The position numbers and the translations under genes are program-made. Positions 1-14,400 of a stretch of 64,000 nucleotides of DNA are shown here, piece after piece. The DNA lies in assembly GCF_964340395.1 (NCBI RefSeq), contig NC_135554.1, positions 15,440,092 through 15,504,091 on the forward strand, in the 5' to 3' direction. Below the pieces are notes generated by a model. That model saw only the letters and a program-made list of their open reading frames with translations. It had not been told where the DNA came from and searched no databases. Source of the DNA: Glandiceps talaboti. Lineage: Eukaryota; Hemichordata; Enteropneusta; Spengelidae. How positions within the stretch are numbered: the stretch's first letter is position 1; each line of letters opens with the position of its first letter.

Positions 1-104
1 CAGTATCCTAAACATAAAACATAACACTTGTCTGGCAGAGCTGCAGAAAAAGTTGGCCTAGAAGAAAAGAATATTCTGATGTAATCCTCATCACTCAACT
101 GATA

Positions 105-150
105 AGTAACAAAATTGGAGAACCTGGGATTGAATCACGGGCCTTTAAGT
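105..150 (-). repeat. Dispersed repeat fragment (ggcc...aatcccagg type)
   Basis: Contains a variant of the motif 'gagaacctgggattgaa' followed by a 'ggcctt' motif. Similar pieces occur near 4963-4990, 21853-21900 and 22373-22412. In the opposite orientation the motif makes up the 60-bp minisatellite at 61895-62062. It looks like one dispersed family of unknown class. Confidence 0.5.
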
Positions 151-3100
151 ATGTTTCATAGTATGTTGAAGTACACCGTATTTGGTTTTCTACTGTGGTT
201 ATTAAGTGCATTTGCTGAATATGGTAGAATTATCAGATTTATTTTGCTGTCGGTGCTATACAGATAATCAAGTACAGTGTCTCACACACACATATATGTA
301 GTGCCTTTAGTGTACCTCTCTGAATCCCATACTGCATAGTAGCTTTTAAATTGTGAGGAGCTCTAATTGCTTACTTTTATGCATAGTGAGTTTCTGATGA
401 CTCCTTTTCCTAACCCAACCTCTGACTTGACATTGACTGTTGCCTAGTAACAAGGCATAAATTGTTCCTAACTGCTATGCTGCAATTTTATCTGACTACC
501 TATAGAGTGTTAACCTAAACCAGAGGTAGCTGCTATTGATAGGCTTTTAGCAAAATGTCCTTGTATGAAAACGAGCAAACACAGTTAGTGCTAGATTCAG
601 GGTTTTCCTCGGGCCTTTTAGGAGGTATGGGTTTCTTCATAGGATTTGTTGAAGTGATAAAAAGCAATTACCATGATGTGTTCTTTTACGATTATTAATG
701 GCGACTTTCATTACGTTTTGGGAGAACATTTGAGATTCTTGAGCCTTGTGCCCACCATCTAATCATGAAATAAGTAACATGTAATCACTAATAGTTTGTT
801 CATGAATTTATCTTTGCATATTTCACCAAAATTTTAAAATTAGCTCACCAAGCATCATGACTTATGAAAACACTGACGAAGCCGTGGTGGATACCTGGCA
901 AAAACTTTAGTACTTGAGTATTGGTGCAATATGACGTTTATGAACTTATACTGAGTGTTTGCGCAGATGAGCTTTCACCCTACTAATAGTTTATTTCAGT
1001 AAAACAAGATAGACAGTACAGATATACAAATAAAAACTGGTACCAATTGTTGAATTACTTGGATAACCCACAAAGTCAAAGACTTGTTTCCAGTGGGGGT
1101 CCATACAGTGATTCAAGAAAGTGGTGGGATTAGCAAAAGGTGTTTAACTACATGAAATAGGAAAGAATAACAGAAGTAGGGAAAACGTTGAGTTGTGGTG
1201 AAGTTTGTATTAACGGTGGCGCTATACTGGTTATATCCAGTAATAAGGAAAGGTAATACCATTGAAATGATGGTACAGGGTCACCAGTTTAACATTTCAA
1301 TTTTAGAATGTCCTGCTCTTTGGCCCTAGCTGATAAATGGGGGTAATCTACAGTACTGGGTGGTAAGATGCAAATGAGCAAACCATAGCCTTACTTAGAC
1401 ATCCACCGTATCTAAGATTAGAACCAGTATCTCTGTCATGATGGATGGCAGAAAGCCAACTAAAATACATAAACAGAGCTAATGAAAGTTAGTACCACAG
1501 GCATGCTTATTAACTTTCAAGGTGATGATAGCTAGTTTAATATTATGAGAACACCGTAACAAAACTTTGTACATATAAGGACCAAACGTCTGTAGAGAAT
1601 ATGTCAGTCACCCTATACAGTATTGCGAGGAAAGACTGTCAGCTTTTGTCCAACACAAAAACACATTTACGACTTGGAGTGGTTACTGGTCAGCTTGTTG
1701 AGAGATTGAAAAGAAGTAATGTTCAACTTATGTTAGCATATACCTGTCCTCCATTCAACTGCCAGTTAGTTTAGGCTCTTTTCAATATATCTGTTTTGAA
1801 AACTTGTTACACTAGAGTTGGAGACAAAGGGAAACAATTAGCCCACCCGCAGATCTGTTTGCTTTGGCCAGCCCAACATATTGATGAAATTGACAAGCTG
1901 TTTAAAACCCACCTGTATAACTTTCCTGGATTTACAAGGCAGGCACTGTTTGAATAGTTTCAGATTTATACTTGAATCCATTTTGAGTGAGCACTTTTAG
2001 GTAGCTAATAGGTTTATTGCCATACTTTGGGCACTATCAGTTTTCATTTGCCAATCTAGGTGTCTCCATATTCAATTAAATTGCATGCTGATTTGTATGC
2101 AGAGAGCTTGTAACAATTTGTAATATGATGAATCTGGCAAGTGTTCCAGTGTGGTGCAGTACTTGGGGATCCAATACCAGTGTTTTAGCAAACAATGATG
2201 ATCCAAGGTTATGAACACCAGCCCCCCTACTGAGAAATGAAGCAAGTGATTCCATACACTCACATTTTCAACCTGATTTCATCTATTAATTTCATACCAC
2301 AATGATGTGTTTCTTTCACCTCCAGAAGGGAACGATTTTGGCTTGAGATAAAAGCAAGTGTCCAAAGATGGAAATGTGATATTTTGAAAAGTTTGAGGTA
2401 TAGTAGTGGTACAATAGGCACATTGTTAGATGTAACTACTTCATCAGCTAATATCCAACTGGGTTTTGCTATTTGAACCAGCTCCTAAAGTTTTCTCTAC
2501 ACCAAAGGGTTATGACACTTCACTTGGGTTGCAAACTCCATATGTTAGATTTATGTATTAATTACACTGAAAAGTAACATAAAACTCCTCATCAATTAGA
2601 AATATGTTATTGAAATGACCAGAAAGTGTTTCTCATTATTATTATAAAGAGCTGTGTTATATTAATGAACCTGGGGAAGGATAGGGCTCGGAGAGGGGGG
2701 AAGGGGGTGTCATTGGCCTCTACAGCCAACAAGTAAAGAATTGTCCGGTAGATTCATGGAGTGGAACTTTGGTACAAAATTGATGATGCAAAGGATATAA
2801 GTGATACTGACAGCAAAGTAGTTGCCCAGTGTTGGTTGATGTGATGAATTAACTAGGTTGTATAGTGATAGTCTGATCGGAAGTGTGAACAAATCAAGTC
2901 AAACAAAGAAAAGTTTTAAGAAATGTCTGACAACAACCCAAATAAAGAGTTTTGAGTTCCTGTGTCCTTACTTGAACTTAGGGTTATTGATGTCTTTCAT
3001 GTCCTAAGTAGCAATTATTTGATTAGACATAGGTGGTGTACACAGGGATTGTCTTTGTTTATTGTATTCTCCATGCATGCAGGTTGGACTGGTTTTCCTG

Positions 3101-3186
3101 GCATGTCACATTGTGAACGACTAGGTGAATCTTGTTCTTTTTTTTGTGCAAGTTTTCTCTGCGTACATGTCCCAACGTAGGCACTT

Positions 3187-3282
3187 GAGATGAAACAAAT
3201 AACAACACTTAATCGTTGAGATGAAACAAACGACAGTACTGAATCGTTGAGATGAAACGAACAAGAACCCTGAATCCTTGAG
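3187..3282. repeat. 31-bp minisatellite, about three copies
   Basis: Units begin at 3187, 3218 and 3249 with 'gagatgaaac' and diverge slightly. Intronic or upstream of the first LAR exon in the window. Confidence 0.8.
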
Positions 3283-5230
3283 AAAAACAGTTGTAGGTTT
3301 CGGAAGTGATGGAGAATTGCAGTGCAAAATGAATGTACCATGGTAATTTGATATTCATTGGTGATAATGTGATGGAGTAAGCTTGTGTAAAAAAAACTAA
3401 GTACCTGTGTAGGCATTACTTAGAAATGAAATTGATTTAGAAAGCCAGTGCAAAACTAAGTACTAAGGTGTACTGTAGGCAGTTGCGATTTAAATGATAG
3501 AAAAAGTATTTGTAAAAGTAAATGTATCAAATTGGGTAGCCAAGATTTAATGCTTGAGAAAGCCATAGGTTCTTATCTCGCCAAGTAGAATCAAGGCGAC
3601 AGTCTAGTCACCTCTCCCTAGGAGAAGGAAATTCTTTAACAGCTGTGTATGCAGTGGCAGCAGTCACTGGACTTGTACCTTGCTGTGTTGTTGTTAATGA
3701 CAACCCCAATCTAGCCAGTGTGTGTTTTGTGTATAAACAACAATTATCAGTTTTAAGAATCCTAATTAACAGTACAGCACAGTACTGGTGCCATATTGGT
3801 ATCAGTGGAGATTATGTTACAATGTAATCGGACTAACAGACTAGCCTACACTAAGTCTATTTCTGCATGCACCACTGTTGATTTATCTACCACTGTTACC
3901 ATATCATGGCTTGAACTGACACCAAGAAAGATAAACTAGCATGGAAGTAAACTTTAATTTGAGACTTTGTTATCAGTTCACTGGGTGTTTTATTTCTACA
4001 CTGACATTCCAACCTTGTAGATTATCAGTATTTTGTTGTTAACAGTGTATAGCTATTAAATGTGATGCCCTGAATGTGCTGATAAGTCCATATCCAGCAT
4101 CAATGTATCAAAGTTATAAAACTATTATGCATATAGAATAACAATGTATTGTTTATAGTTTAAAGTTGACCTGGTGATGTGAAATATGAAATTGTTGTCG
4201 ATAACTGATAAAACTTGTTGGCGAGTTTATTCATCACACACAGGACTATAGTTCATGTGGTTATCAGTGACAACAGATCATAGGATCAACATGTGTACTA
4301 TCTCAATGTCATGTGGTATGGTCAATGGCTGATAGTGTCATCTGAACTGGTGTTGATAACAGTGTTCAGGGCTAAAAGGGTGATTCCATGGATTGTTGAT
4401 AAATACACAAAAACCAGATGGACTCAAGGTCTTAAAACTTGAACATTCCTTTTTATATGAAAATTACCTCAGACAGGCAAAATGGATGCCGTCTCTTTGT
4501 ATCCACAATAATCAAATAATAGATAGGTATTTTGTGATCTTTTGGTTTTAAATTTATTTTGAACAATTTGCATGTCAATAAAGTATTGTTGGGTCTGACA
4601 TATAAAAGTTTAAAAGTTCACAGTATGTTGATGAAAGCTAGGCAGACATAGGAAGAATGAGCTGAGAGACTAATGTCAGTTTATTTGAAAATTGAATTAC
4701 CAGTAGCTTGATTCGCCTAAAACTTGTCCATAAAAGTTAAAACTGACAGATATTTGTTTGTTTACTATCTAGTTTTTAAAGGAAACAGTCAGTCAGTCAT
4801 TTTCCAATAGTGTTAGATAAAGTGTTTGTTGTCATTTTGATCATGTACTTCCCAGTCTTTTTTTTTAATCGCATGATGAGCAGTCATTCATCTTCTTTTT
4901 AAATTTTGATTGTGAATCGGTTGGAATTTTCTTTGAATTGATAACATCAAAAGCTTATTGTAATGTGAGAACGTGGGATTCAAACATACTTTATACATAT
5001 ATTGAAACTAACATTACATGCAAATATTACATTTGTTGATATTTCATCTACCCTGAATGCTATTCGGTCTTGGAGGTTGTGGACTGAAATGTGACAACTT
5101 ACAAATTGATTTCCACTTCCTTCTGAATTCTGTCATGAATACTAAATGTATATTTACGGTACTTTGTGTTGTGTAAAATGGGTTAAAAATAATTTTCTGT
5201 ATATCGTCTTATCTTCTTTTTTTTTTAAAG

Positions 5231-5413
5231 AGAGAAGCCTTCCAGCTGGTTTTCCTGAAATTACTCAAGACCCTGCTTTGAAAGTGATTGAGAAAGGCCG
5301 ACAGGCTACACTACCATGCCTTGCCACTGGTAATCCAAGACCAGAGATCACCTGGTTTAAGGATTATGTACCTGTCAGTTTGGACAATGACAGAATTTCA
5401 CAAGTTGAGACAG
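5231..5413 (+). CDS. LAR: LAR exon 1 of window: first half of Ig2
   Basis: Follows a 'tttttaaag' acceptor and ends at cag|gtatgt, phase 1. Encodes PAGFPEI...[20 protein letters not shown], with the Ig Cys and Trp. Two alternative AG acceptors 2-5 bases apart make the first residue uncertain. Confidence 0.9.
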
Positions 5414-8400
5414 GTATGTTTTAAAGAACTCAATATTTCCATTTTATGTCAGCAGTCCCGAAGCTTTCAAACTGCAGTTTTATATAGTCAAACTCTCTTA
5501 CTAAATTTTTTGTGAGAAAATAAAATTCAAATGCCACAGTTATGATCCTTGTATGTTCCTACAACATAAATCTTTAAAAAAAATGTGAATTTTTTTGAAA
5601 TTTTGTTATTGTTGAATTTTTGAAAAAAAAAAGAACTTTTGATTACCCCCCCCCCCCCCCCCCCCCAACAAAGAGGGTATTTGTTGATACACAAACAACT
5701 ATGAGTAAAGCAAATCAGGATTTTAAAATATCAATGCAGATACCAAGATCACATTGTTTGTAAAAACCTGCAGTGCTAACTTTTGTCAGTTGAAAGCAGA
5801 CAGAGTGCTTTTGGGCTGTTGACTTTAACACACTTCAAATTAGGATATGGTTGTAGTTAGATGCATGAAATAATGTTATTTGGAATTATACATCCGAATC
5901 TTCAGTTTTGAAGCCAGTGTTTGAATCAAAGTCAGTATTGGAAATTCATCTATTTTACAGCTGTCTGTAGTCTGTATTAAATTACTAAAGAAAGAAAGTT
6001 TGTTTTCAGTTTGTGTAATATTCTTAACGTAGTGTTTGAATTTAGATGTAAGACATAGGTATTTTTTAATATCATTTTCATAATATGTAAGTTGTTGTAG
6101 TTGTGACTGTTTTTGTTTGTTTTCATTGTTGCAATCATTTTATATGTATGTATGTGTATTTTGTGTTGTTTGGTGTGTAGTTATTAGAACATTTGTAAAT
6201 CCAAATGAATCTAATAACTACAAGATATGTGTAAATTTTTGAGTTCTAATATTTATATGGTAGATCTAACTATTTGTCTTGTTAAATAGAATGATACACA
6301 TGCATCTTGTTCACCATCATATTTCTGTGCAATGCATTTCTCCTTATGGATGGAATCCCAGACTTTCTCTTGCAGGGGTGACAAGGGTGTCTTGTCGCAG
6401 GGGTAGAATGTGCTGAGCTTTCGTCTCATTCTCCTACTAATTCCTCTTACATTTCCATTTTTATTACAACAATGCCTGCTTCTCTCTAGACACACGACTA
6501 GAGTTTCCACGAGGTAATTTGGTGTTGTGTTGCATGCGTTGGGGGAGTGTTGAACACACGGACCCAACATGGTAACACCCCAAAAACAATTTTCCATACT
6601 TTCTTCTCTCTCGTTTCTATGATTTCACTCCAGTTTTGCCCAATCTTTGCTTATATGCTTTTGTGAGGCTTTCGTTACGATCAGAAATCTCAAGCGTCCT
6701 CTTTTGCATGTTTCACTTACAAACAATCTTTTGTTTAAAAAGTAGCAATCTTTTTCTCTTGGGTACCCGCCATTGTGGCAAAATTTAGCAAGCTTTGGGC
6801 CAACTTAGTGGTAGGGAGAAACTTCCAAACTATGTTGTGTAAATAGTTTGATATTCAGAGAAAAAAAGATAGCGGAAACAAATGAAATATTTTCCATAGA
6901 AATCAGATAGAAATAGATTATTAGCCTGTACTGATATATACCTAAAATGGCTGAATCTTGCTAAATTTTGACTGGGTGTGGTTACTATCTAGAGTTGACT
7001 GTAATGCATGTTGTGTAAAGCACAAAATGCATGCCATTCCTATGCCACTGTTGGTTTTCTTTGATCCTGGCAACTATAACCGACGGCAAGGATCAGCAAG
7101 AAACATGACCTTAGTAACACTTTTGCCACTGTCTACTTTTGTAGGGACCCTAAAGATAGAAAGATCGGAGGAATCCGACCAGGGAAAGTATCAATGTATC
7201 GCCACAAACAGAGCTGGAACGAGATACTCAGCTGCAGCTAATCTCTTTGTCAGAGGTAAGGTGCATCAATAAATCTGTCAAGACTGGAGGCTGACTTTAT
7301 ACACAGATTGCATGATTCAACGAGTTGCATTAGGAGAATGACACAAAAAGTAAAAGCTAACACACAGTTTAGTAGATAAATGTAGTAGATACCCTTTGTT
7401 TAATGTGTAAGCAGCATGCAAGGAGACTTACAGATGAACATAAAATCACTGAAGTTGATATTTTATAATTCGATGCAATCATACCAGTAACAAAAAGTTT
7501 TAAAATAGTGATGAGGGTATATTGACAATGAATACCTAATGTTATTCACAATATGTGTGCAATAGATAAAGAAACAATGTAGAATGACTCTGTTCACAGT
7601 TTGAAACAGATGTAAGGTGAAGGTTTGTAGAGAATAGTTTGTTGGCGATAGCGAGTCTATGTGGTCAAATGGTTAGCATGGCTGTCTTGGAATCTACAAT
7701 TTGCTGGTTCAAGCCTAGCTGCTGATGTTTGTTTTTGAATGGCTGAAAGTCATTGGACAAAATTTGAACCACTGATTGTGTAGTGGTCAACCCAGCTGTA
7801 TAATTTGGGACCTGATAGGATAGAGGTTGCAATGTGAATGTTTTAATCCTTTGTGTTCATAGAGGCTGCAATGGATTGTGTGCTTCCAAGGGAGTTACGG
7901 AAGTGTAAAGGGCCGTTGTGCTGCTATATATTTCCATACCAGGGGTAATAGTTGTAAAGCTCTCACCACATTGTCGGGAAGAACTTACATAAAAACTAGC
8001 ATTACCATAAGTAATACTTTTGCCAGTGTGCATCTTCTAGAGTATAATGTGTGCTCTCTTCTTTTCAGTACGCCGCGTGGCACCTCAATTCACCATTAAA
8101 CCAACAAACCAAGAGGTGATGCCAGGAGGAAGTGTATCACTCATCTGTGTGGCAGCTGGCTCACCCATGCCAATTGTCAAATGGATGAAAGATGGCATTG
8201 ACCTGAATGATGAAGACTCGCAACCAATTGGCAGAAATGTCCTAGAACTGACCGATGTTAGAGTGACGGCTAATTATACTTGTGTTGCAACAAGTATGCT
8301 TGGAATCATTGAGGAAGTCGTCAAAGTTACTGTGAAAGGTATCTGGTCATTTGAAATCAGAATTAGTTATAGTTTTCAAAATTTTATTTATCAATGATGC

Positions 8401-11400
8401 ACTTCATTTATTTTTTGTTTACAAGAAACTAGTCTTGAATTTGAAGTATGGCAGTTCCTTGAATGACACAAGGCTAGAAATGGTTTTGAAAATTTGATGA
8501 GAAATTAATTATTCCAAAGAGAGACATTTTAACATGTTAGAATTATGCCGACTCGAAGTTTTGCCAGATCTGATGAATTCTTGTTTACATTTTCAGCTTT
8601 GCCAAGACCTCCAACCAAACCACAGACAGCTGACATCACAGCCACTTCTGTTAGACTAATGTGGACTTCAGGCAATGTTGATGCTGTCTTGTCATATGTC
8701 TTGCATTACAAGCTGACACGTTCAACAGGAAGTTACACTGAAATTTCTGATATCACAAGTATGACTTACACTGTAGAAAACTTGCTTCCTTACTCGGAGT
8801 ATGAGTTCAGAGTCTCTGCAGTGAACAACATTGGTCAGGGTTCCTCCAGTGAGGGTGTTATTGCTACAACAGGGGAAATGGGTAAGGTTCTACTGTCAAA
8901 TGATATATGTATTTTAGTGATTCTTCTTAGCTTGTACAGTCTGCTAAATATGACAGTGTCGAGCCACACTATCAGCTTGTCACCCCACTGGTTGAGAAGC
9001 AGGATAGGGCCGAACAACAAGCTGTATCTTATAGTCTGGAGTTGTATATATATTGTGTGGAGTTTACTAGTTACAAAGTCAAATGTCTTGTTGACAGGTG
9101 TCAGAAAGTTTCATCTCTTACGTAGTTGAAATTTGATCAAATTGAAAATATCAAATCCCACAAGAATTTTATTTTATGTCATAATTATTAAAATGCACCA
9201 ATTCTCTTATCCAGTTCCCAGTTCACCACCACGTGAGGTGCGCCCAAGACCATTGAGCTCCAGCACAATATTGATCCAGTGGCAGGAACCCGAAGTTCCC
9301 AATGGACAAATACGTGGCTATCGTGTCTACTACACAAGGTTTCCCAGTCAGGCAATCACATCTTGGGATGTGCATAATGTGGACACTGGCATGTTAACAA
9401 CAATAAGTGATTTGGTGACACTGACGATTTATTCTATTCGTGTGTCAGCTTTGACAGCTGTAGGTGAAGGACCACTGTCCCCTATTGTACAGGTGAAGAC
9501 CCAACAAGGAGGTATGACTCTTGAATCATATTGAAACATTCACCGAGAAAAAACCTGCCTGTCATTTATTCAATTGTTAAAAGTGTGTGAATAAACCAAA
9601 TTGTTACTGTAGAAAATGTCGTTTTGAAATCCTAATGCCATCTGTAAGATATCTTTGTATATTCCTAGTTTATCTCTGCAGTCTCATTTTAGTATCAAGT
9701 ATAGTTCCCTATCATTTAGTAAACATTTTTCACTTGGTGAATACTCTTTCAGTTCCCAGCCAGCCATTAGACTTCCGAGGTGAATCTTCATCTTCTGATG
9801 AAATAGAGCTGACTTGGGCAGCACCCAGTCATGCTGAAGATAGCATCACAGCTTACGAGTTGTACTATAACAGCTCTGAGGTTGGTCCTGATGCAGAGCC
9901 AATAGAACATGAGCAGGAAACACTTTCACCAGCCACAGAGTACAAACTAACTGGTTTACAAGCAAACACCTTGTACAATATTCGACTCGCTGCTCGGACA
10001 GAGCGGGGTCTTGGAGTCAGCACACCAGTTATATCAGTGAGGACATTACAATCAGGTATGTCACAAGAATTCAAATCTGCTAAAAAAGAAGGATAAAAAA
10101 ATGAAATAAAAAGCCGGGCTTCATTGAGTCGGATGTGCATGCATAGCTGGGGGAAAAGGAAATAAATAGAAGGAAATTGTTGGTTGGATATTGGATTGCT
10201 CAAAAAAGCAATTGCAGGGCAGATGTTTACAGTGAATCAATATCTTTGGTCAAACAATGTTAAATGTGTGAATTGTGCCTGGCATCCCCAGCATGGCTAA
10301 GATGATTTAGCCTGCTCATTTTTGTTGATATCTTATATACGTCCATCCTTGCATGCACAGCCTATCTTTTTAGTTTTCATTCTGTTGTTTGCTATTTTAA
10401 AATCTATCTGATCGTACGTACACCTGGCCTAATGCATGTTGATGAGATGTTTTTGTTGATGGGGCAAACAGGTCATAGACAGATAGTGTCCCTTCACCAA
10501 AGGTAAGTGATCAAAAAAGACATGAACTGGTGTGGCGTAATGTTGTGGTTGCTCATTGCATTGGTGTAAAGTTGTAGGGCTAGGGGGAGCAAGTTCTCCA
10601 TAACTGTTGGTACTTGATAAGATGACTTCTAGTTTTTGATAAGTTATTTTTTTTTGACCATTGTATATAATTTTAGTTTTAGAATAATTAGATTCACTCT
10701 GGATTATTTAAATGTTGTGGCAAAGTTGTTCTGAAATTAATTTATTTTGATGTCTAATTTCATAATGGACACATTATTATCTCTGTTTTATCTGGTTTAC
10801 TTGATATTTCTTTGTTTTATCAGGCATGAGTATGACACAAATTAAGCAGTACCAATTGCTAAGCTATTTTTCATGGCATATATAATTGAAATATAAAATT
10901 GATATGTATATTGTGATAGTAGAATGGTTAAGTCAGTTGTTGGTAATTGACCAAAGCAGTTATGGAGAATATGCTTGTAGATGAGAGGTGTTGATAGATC
11001 TGTCCGGGTAATGGTGGACCCAAAGTATCTACCACCAGAAAGATTGATGACTGGAGTTTGGATATAAAGGAAAGCAACCAAGTATTCGTCATTCAAGAGT
11101 CAACTCTCTGTCTGGCACCTACTGGAGGGGTTCCCTGTTTTTACTTCCTTTGTTATTAGTGTATTATATATTGTCTTTTTTGGTGATATGATTTCAGTGA
11201 GTGTCTTACCCGACCTGTTCCTTGTAAAAAAATGTCAGCTGTGTCATGAACAGTGCATGTTCACCTAGCACCTTCAAAAAATACACTCATTGAATTATTT
11301 ATATGTACACTGTCAATACCTGCATGTTGCTGTCACAAAATTGTATGTTTTCTGTTTTTGATGTTTTTCATGTATGTTAGGCCAAAAAAAGAGAAAAGAA

Positions 11401-14400
11401 TTGTTTTTGGTCAGCGTGCGGATCACTTAAATACCCCCTCGCGTCGGTCTTTTTGTGTGTGTTTGTCCAGCCCATGCAGTCTGCAGATCCGTGGGGAAAC
11501 ACAAAAATAACATTCCCTACTTCAGTGAAGACAACTGCAGAGACAACATGGACAAGCAAATGACATCTGCCCCACATACATAGTTGCTCTAAAGAACTAA
11601 ATAAAAAGAACATAACTGTCATAAATAGTACCATTTCAGACAAACTGTCCTGACCAGAAACAATTCTTTTTTTGTGTGTGGCCTTATATTGATGTCCTGT
11701 TTGCCCTATAGGGAATTGCTTTTTTGTGAATGTCAACCTCTAACATGATCACACAAGAGTTTTTTTCCCTGCATGGCCACAGCACAGGTTTTCAACAACG
11801 CAACAAATACATGTTCTTGTACATTGCTGCAAGGCTGCCACGGTGCATTTGTATGCTCATCTCCCTACTGACTGTATTTCTGTTATGTTTGATGATATGC
11901 TGACCTTAAATCATGCTCACCCCAATGTAGTATTAGTGTTGAGTGGCTAACACCACTTACGTTTTTCTCCCCACCAAATTCACATTTTGTTAAAGCATGT
12001 CAGTTGCTCCATTATTGCAAAAGACATCCAATGTGTGTATTTGTATTTGTTTTTTTGTTCTCCTTGCTTCACCATTTTGGCAAATTTGGTTTTTGCAATT
12101 TTGATTAGTTGTGTATTTTTTGTTGTCCCCCACCAGTCCCCGGTGCTCCCCCTCAAGATGTAACAGGGGTGGCTCAGGACTCTACCAGCATACAACTGAC
12201 ATGGACGGCCCCACCACCCACCCGACAGAACGGAGTCATAACAGGTTACGAGATCTTCTATGACATGCTCCTTGATGATACCCCCACTGAAGGAAGTGAA
12301 AGCAGCGAAGCCCTTTCTCGCGAAATGCTTGATCAAGTACTCACTGTGGAAGTGAGCTCTAGCGACCGGTTCTACCTTTTGATCGATTTGGAGAAATGGA
12401 CTCGATACAGGATTTGGATGGTTGCGAGTACGATTGTGGGTGACGGTCCTGCATCACAAGCGATCATAGTTCGTACTGATGAAGATGGTATGTAGGAAGT
12501 AGAAAGTCAATGAATTGGAAGGGTGTGCGTATGTAATTTGTAGTGGAGGTAGGCTAGCTGCAGAGCTGTGTGTTAGTGCTTGCCAATCAAGTGCATTTAT
12601 TCAGTAACTGTCGCATGCTTGCAATATCAGCAGCCATGCTGTTACTTTGTACATGTCTGTTTATGTATCATTTTGAGCATTGTGAATGTCTAACACTATG
12701 ATCTGCCATGGAATGGGTAGTCTTCATCTTGCTACTAATCAGAATGGTATGCATACATGTAAGTATGATCCATCAGATACTAATTGGTTTCCTTGTAGTT
12801 TGTCACCCTAGTTCTTCCTCAACTCTTTCTCTTTTCACACACAAAATGGGACAAAACTCACAATGCACTACTCATGTAGTTGGAAACTGTGATCACTGTT
12901 GATCGTGGAAAGCAGCTGGTGGGTTGCACTCGCGCTCATTTCATTGTCTACACCCAGTATTCAAACTGTAGGACACTCAATAGGAAACTCACAGTATAGT
13001 AATCATTCCAAGGTATAGCGCCATCTGGTGGTGAAACTAAGCAGTGACTTTAAAAGTTCATCCACCTCAAAAGGCAAATTACATGATTGTTGCGTAAGCA
13101 AGATCATTTACTGAAATACCAAATTCTTATCTAGTTTCCCACGAGTCAGTAAGGTATGCTTTGACACAAGTGACATCTTCACACACCGGTCGACCCTTTC
13201 ATAGAGGAGGCCGGTGAGGACGGAGTGGCACAGCATATCTTGCAGTCTAGTTTCCCACTACATAATATATATGAGAGATGAAAACTGGTTTCACCATGTA
13301 TGTCACTGTGTGATATAACTAGATACTGCTATAGTTTAGAAACTTCTACTAATATTATTAACTTGGTTCATTTCTTATACACAAGGTGGCAACACATGTA
13401 CACTTCTAGACTTTACATGTCATGTTTCATGTATATAGCAGTCTACAGGTGAATGAATGAATGCATAGCTGGTATGTGGTTTAGATTGCAGAGTATTTAC
13501 CAATACTTGCATGACAGGTTGCATGCTCAGAAGCAAAACAAATGTTTGAGTTTGATGAAAACAATAGTTGTGTTGCAACAGTGGCATTTACCTTACTACA
13601 GGCATTGCAATATTCACCCCAGAAGATAATGATAGTTTAAATGAGAAATTAGCCTAAGGAGAGAAATTTTAATTTGTAACTGCAAACCTGTCCTTACTAA
13701 GACATTATATGGTTGAACTTGGAATATATACACCATGAGGAAAGTAGTGGAACCCACGACTCAAAAATGATCAGTTGAAAACACTTATTATATAAGGCCA
13801 TATTATAGAATGGAACTGCTCTATAAAGACCTGGGGAGTACCCTGATTATCAGGTAAAATCATCAGATGGAACCCACTACTCTATAAAGGCCTGTGTAGT
13901 ACCCTAATTATTAGGTGAAATCATAGGGTGGGGCCCACTACTCTATGAGCTGGGGTAGGGGTGGGGGTGGGGGGTGTGGGATGGCACTCGATTATTGGAT
14001 GAAGTTCATGTCTATCATAGTCATGAGAGAACTCTTAGATGCGATGAAATCTGAGTAGACTACTAAATGATGGCCTGGGGAGGATCCTGCACTTCACAGT
14101 ACACCAAAAATTGATATGTTCTTCATTGGCAATTGTGTCATATTCAAACATGATTGATGCCAAATTTGACTTGCATTATGTATAATAAATGTTTGTATTA
14201 CATGAAGTGTGATGTTTTAATTTTATCCCCTGACAGTTCCCGATGGTGCACCCAAAAAAATGAAGGTAGAGGCAATCAATTCCACTGCAATTCATGTAGA
14301 GTGGAAAGCACCATCAAGAAGACATCGTAATGGTGTAATAAGGGGTTACCAAGTCTATTTCCAAGAACTTGATGATAATGGTGATCCAGTTGGAATGCAG

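Larger units (their letters stand above)
1..5230. other. Intron or upstream sequence of the LAR gene, no exon recognised
   Basis: Because the first recognisable exon (5231) encodes the start of Ig2, this stretch should be the intron between the Ig1 and Ig2 exons. I looked for an Ig1-like pattern (Cys, Trp, and the YxC motif) and found none. It holds only short repeats: a dispersed repeat near 105-150 and a 31-bp minisatellite at 3187-3282. The short open frames here have no recognisable domain or splice context. Confidence 0.6.

Noticed and set aside
3015-3416. 133-codon minus-strand frame
   Set aside because: Covers the 31-bp minisatellite, has no domain and no splice context.
1-5230. Ig1 or signal-peptide exon of the LAR gene
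   Set aside because: No reading frame shows the Ig1 Cys-Trp-YxC pattern or a hydrophobic start; it must lie upstream of the window.
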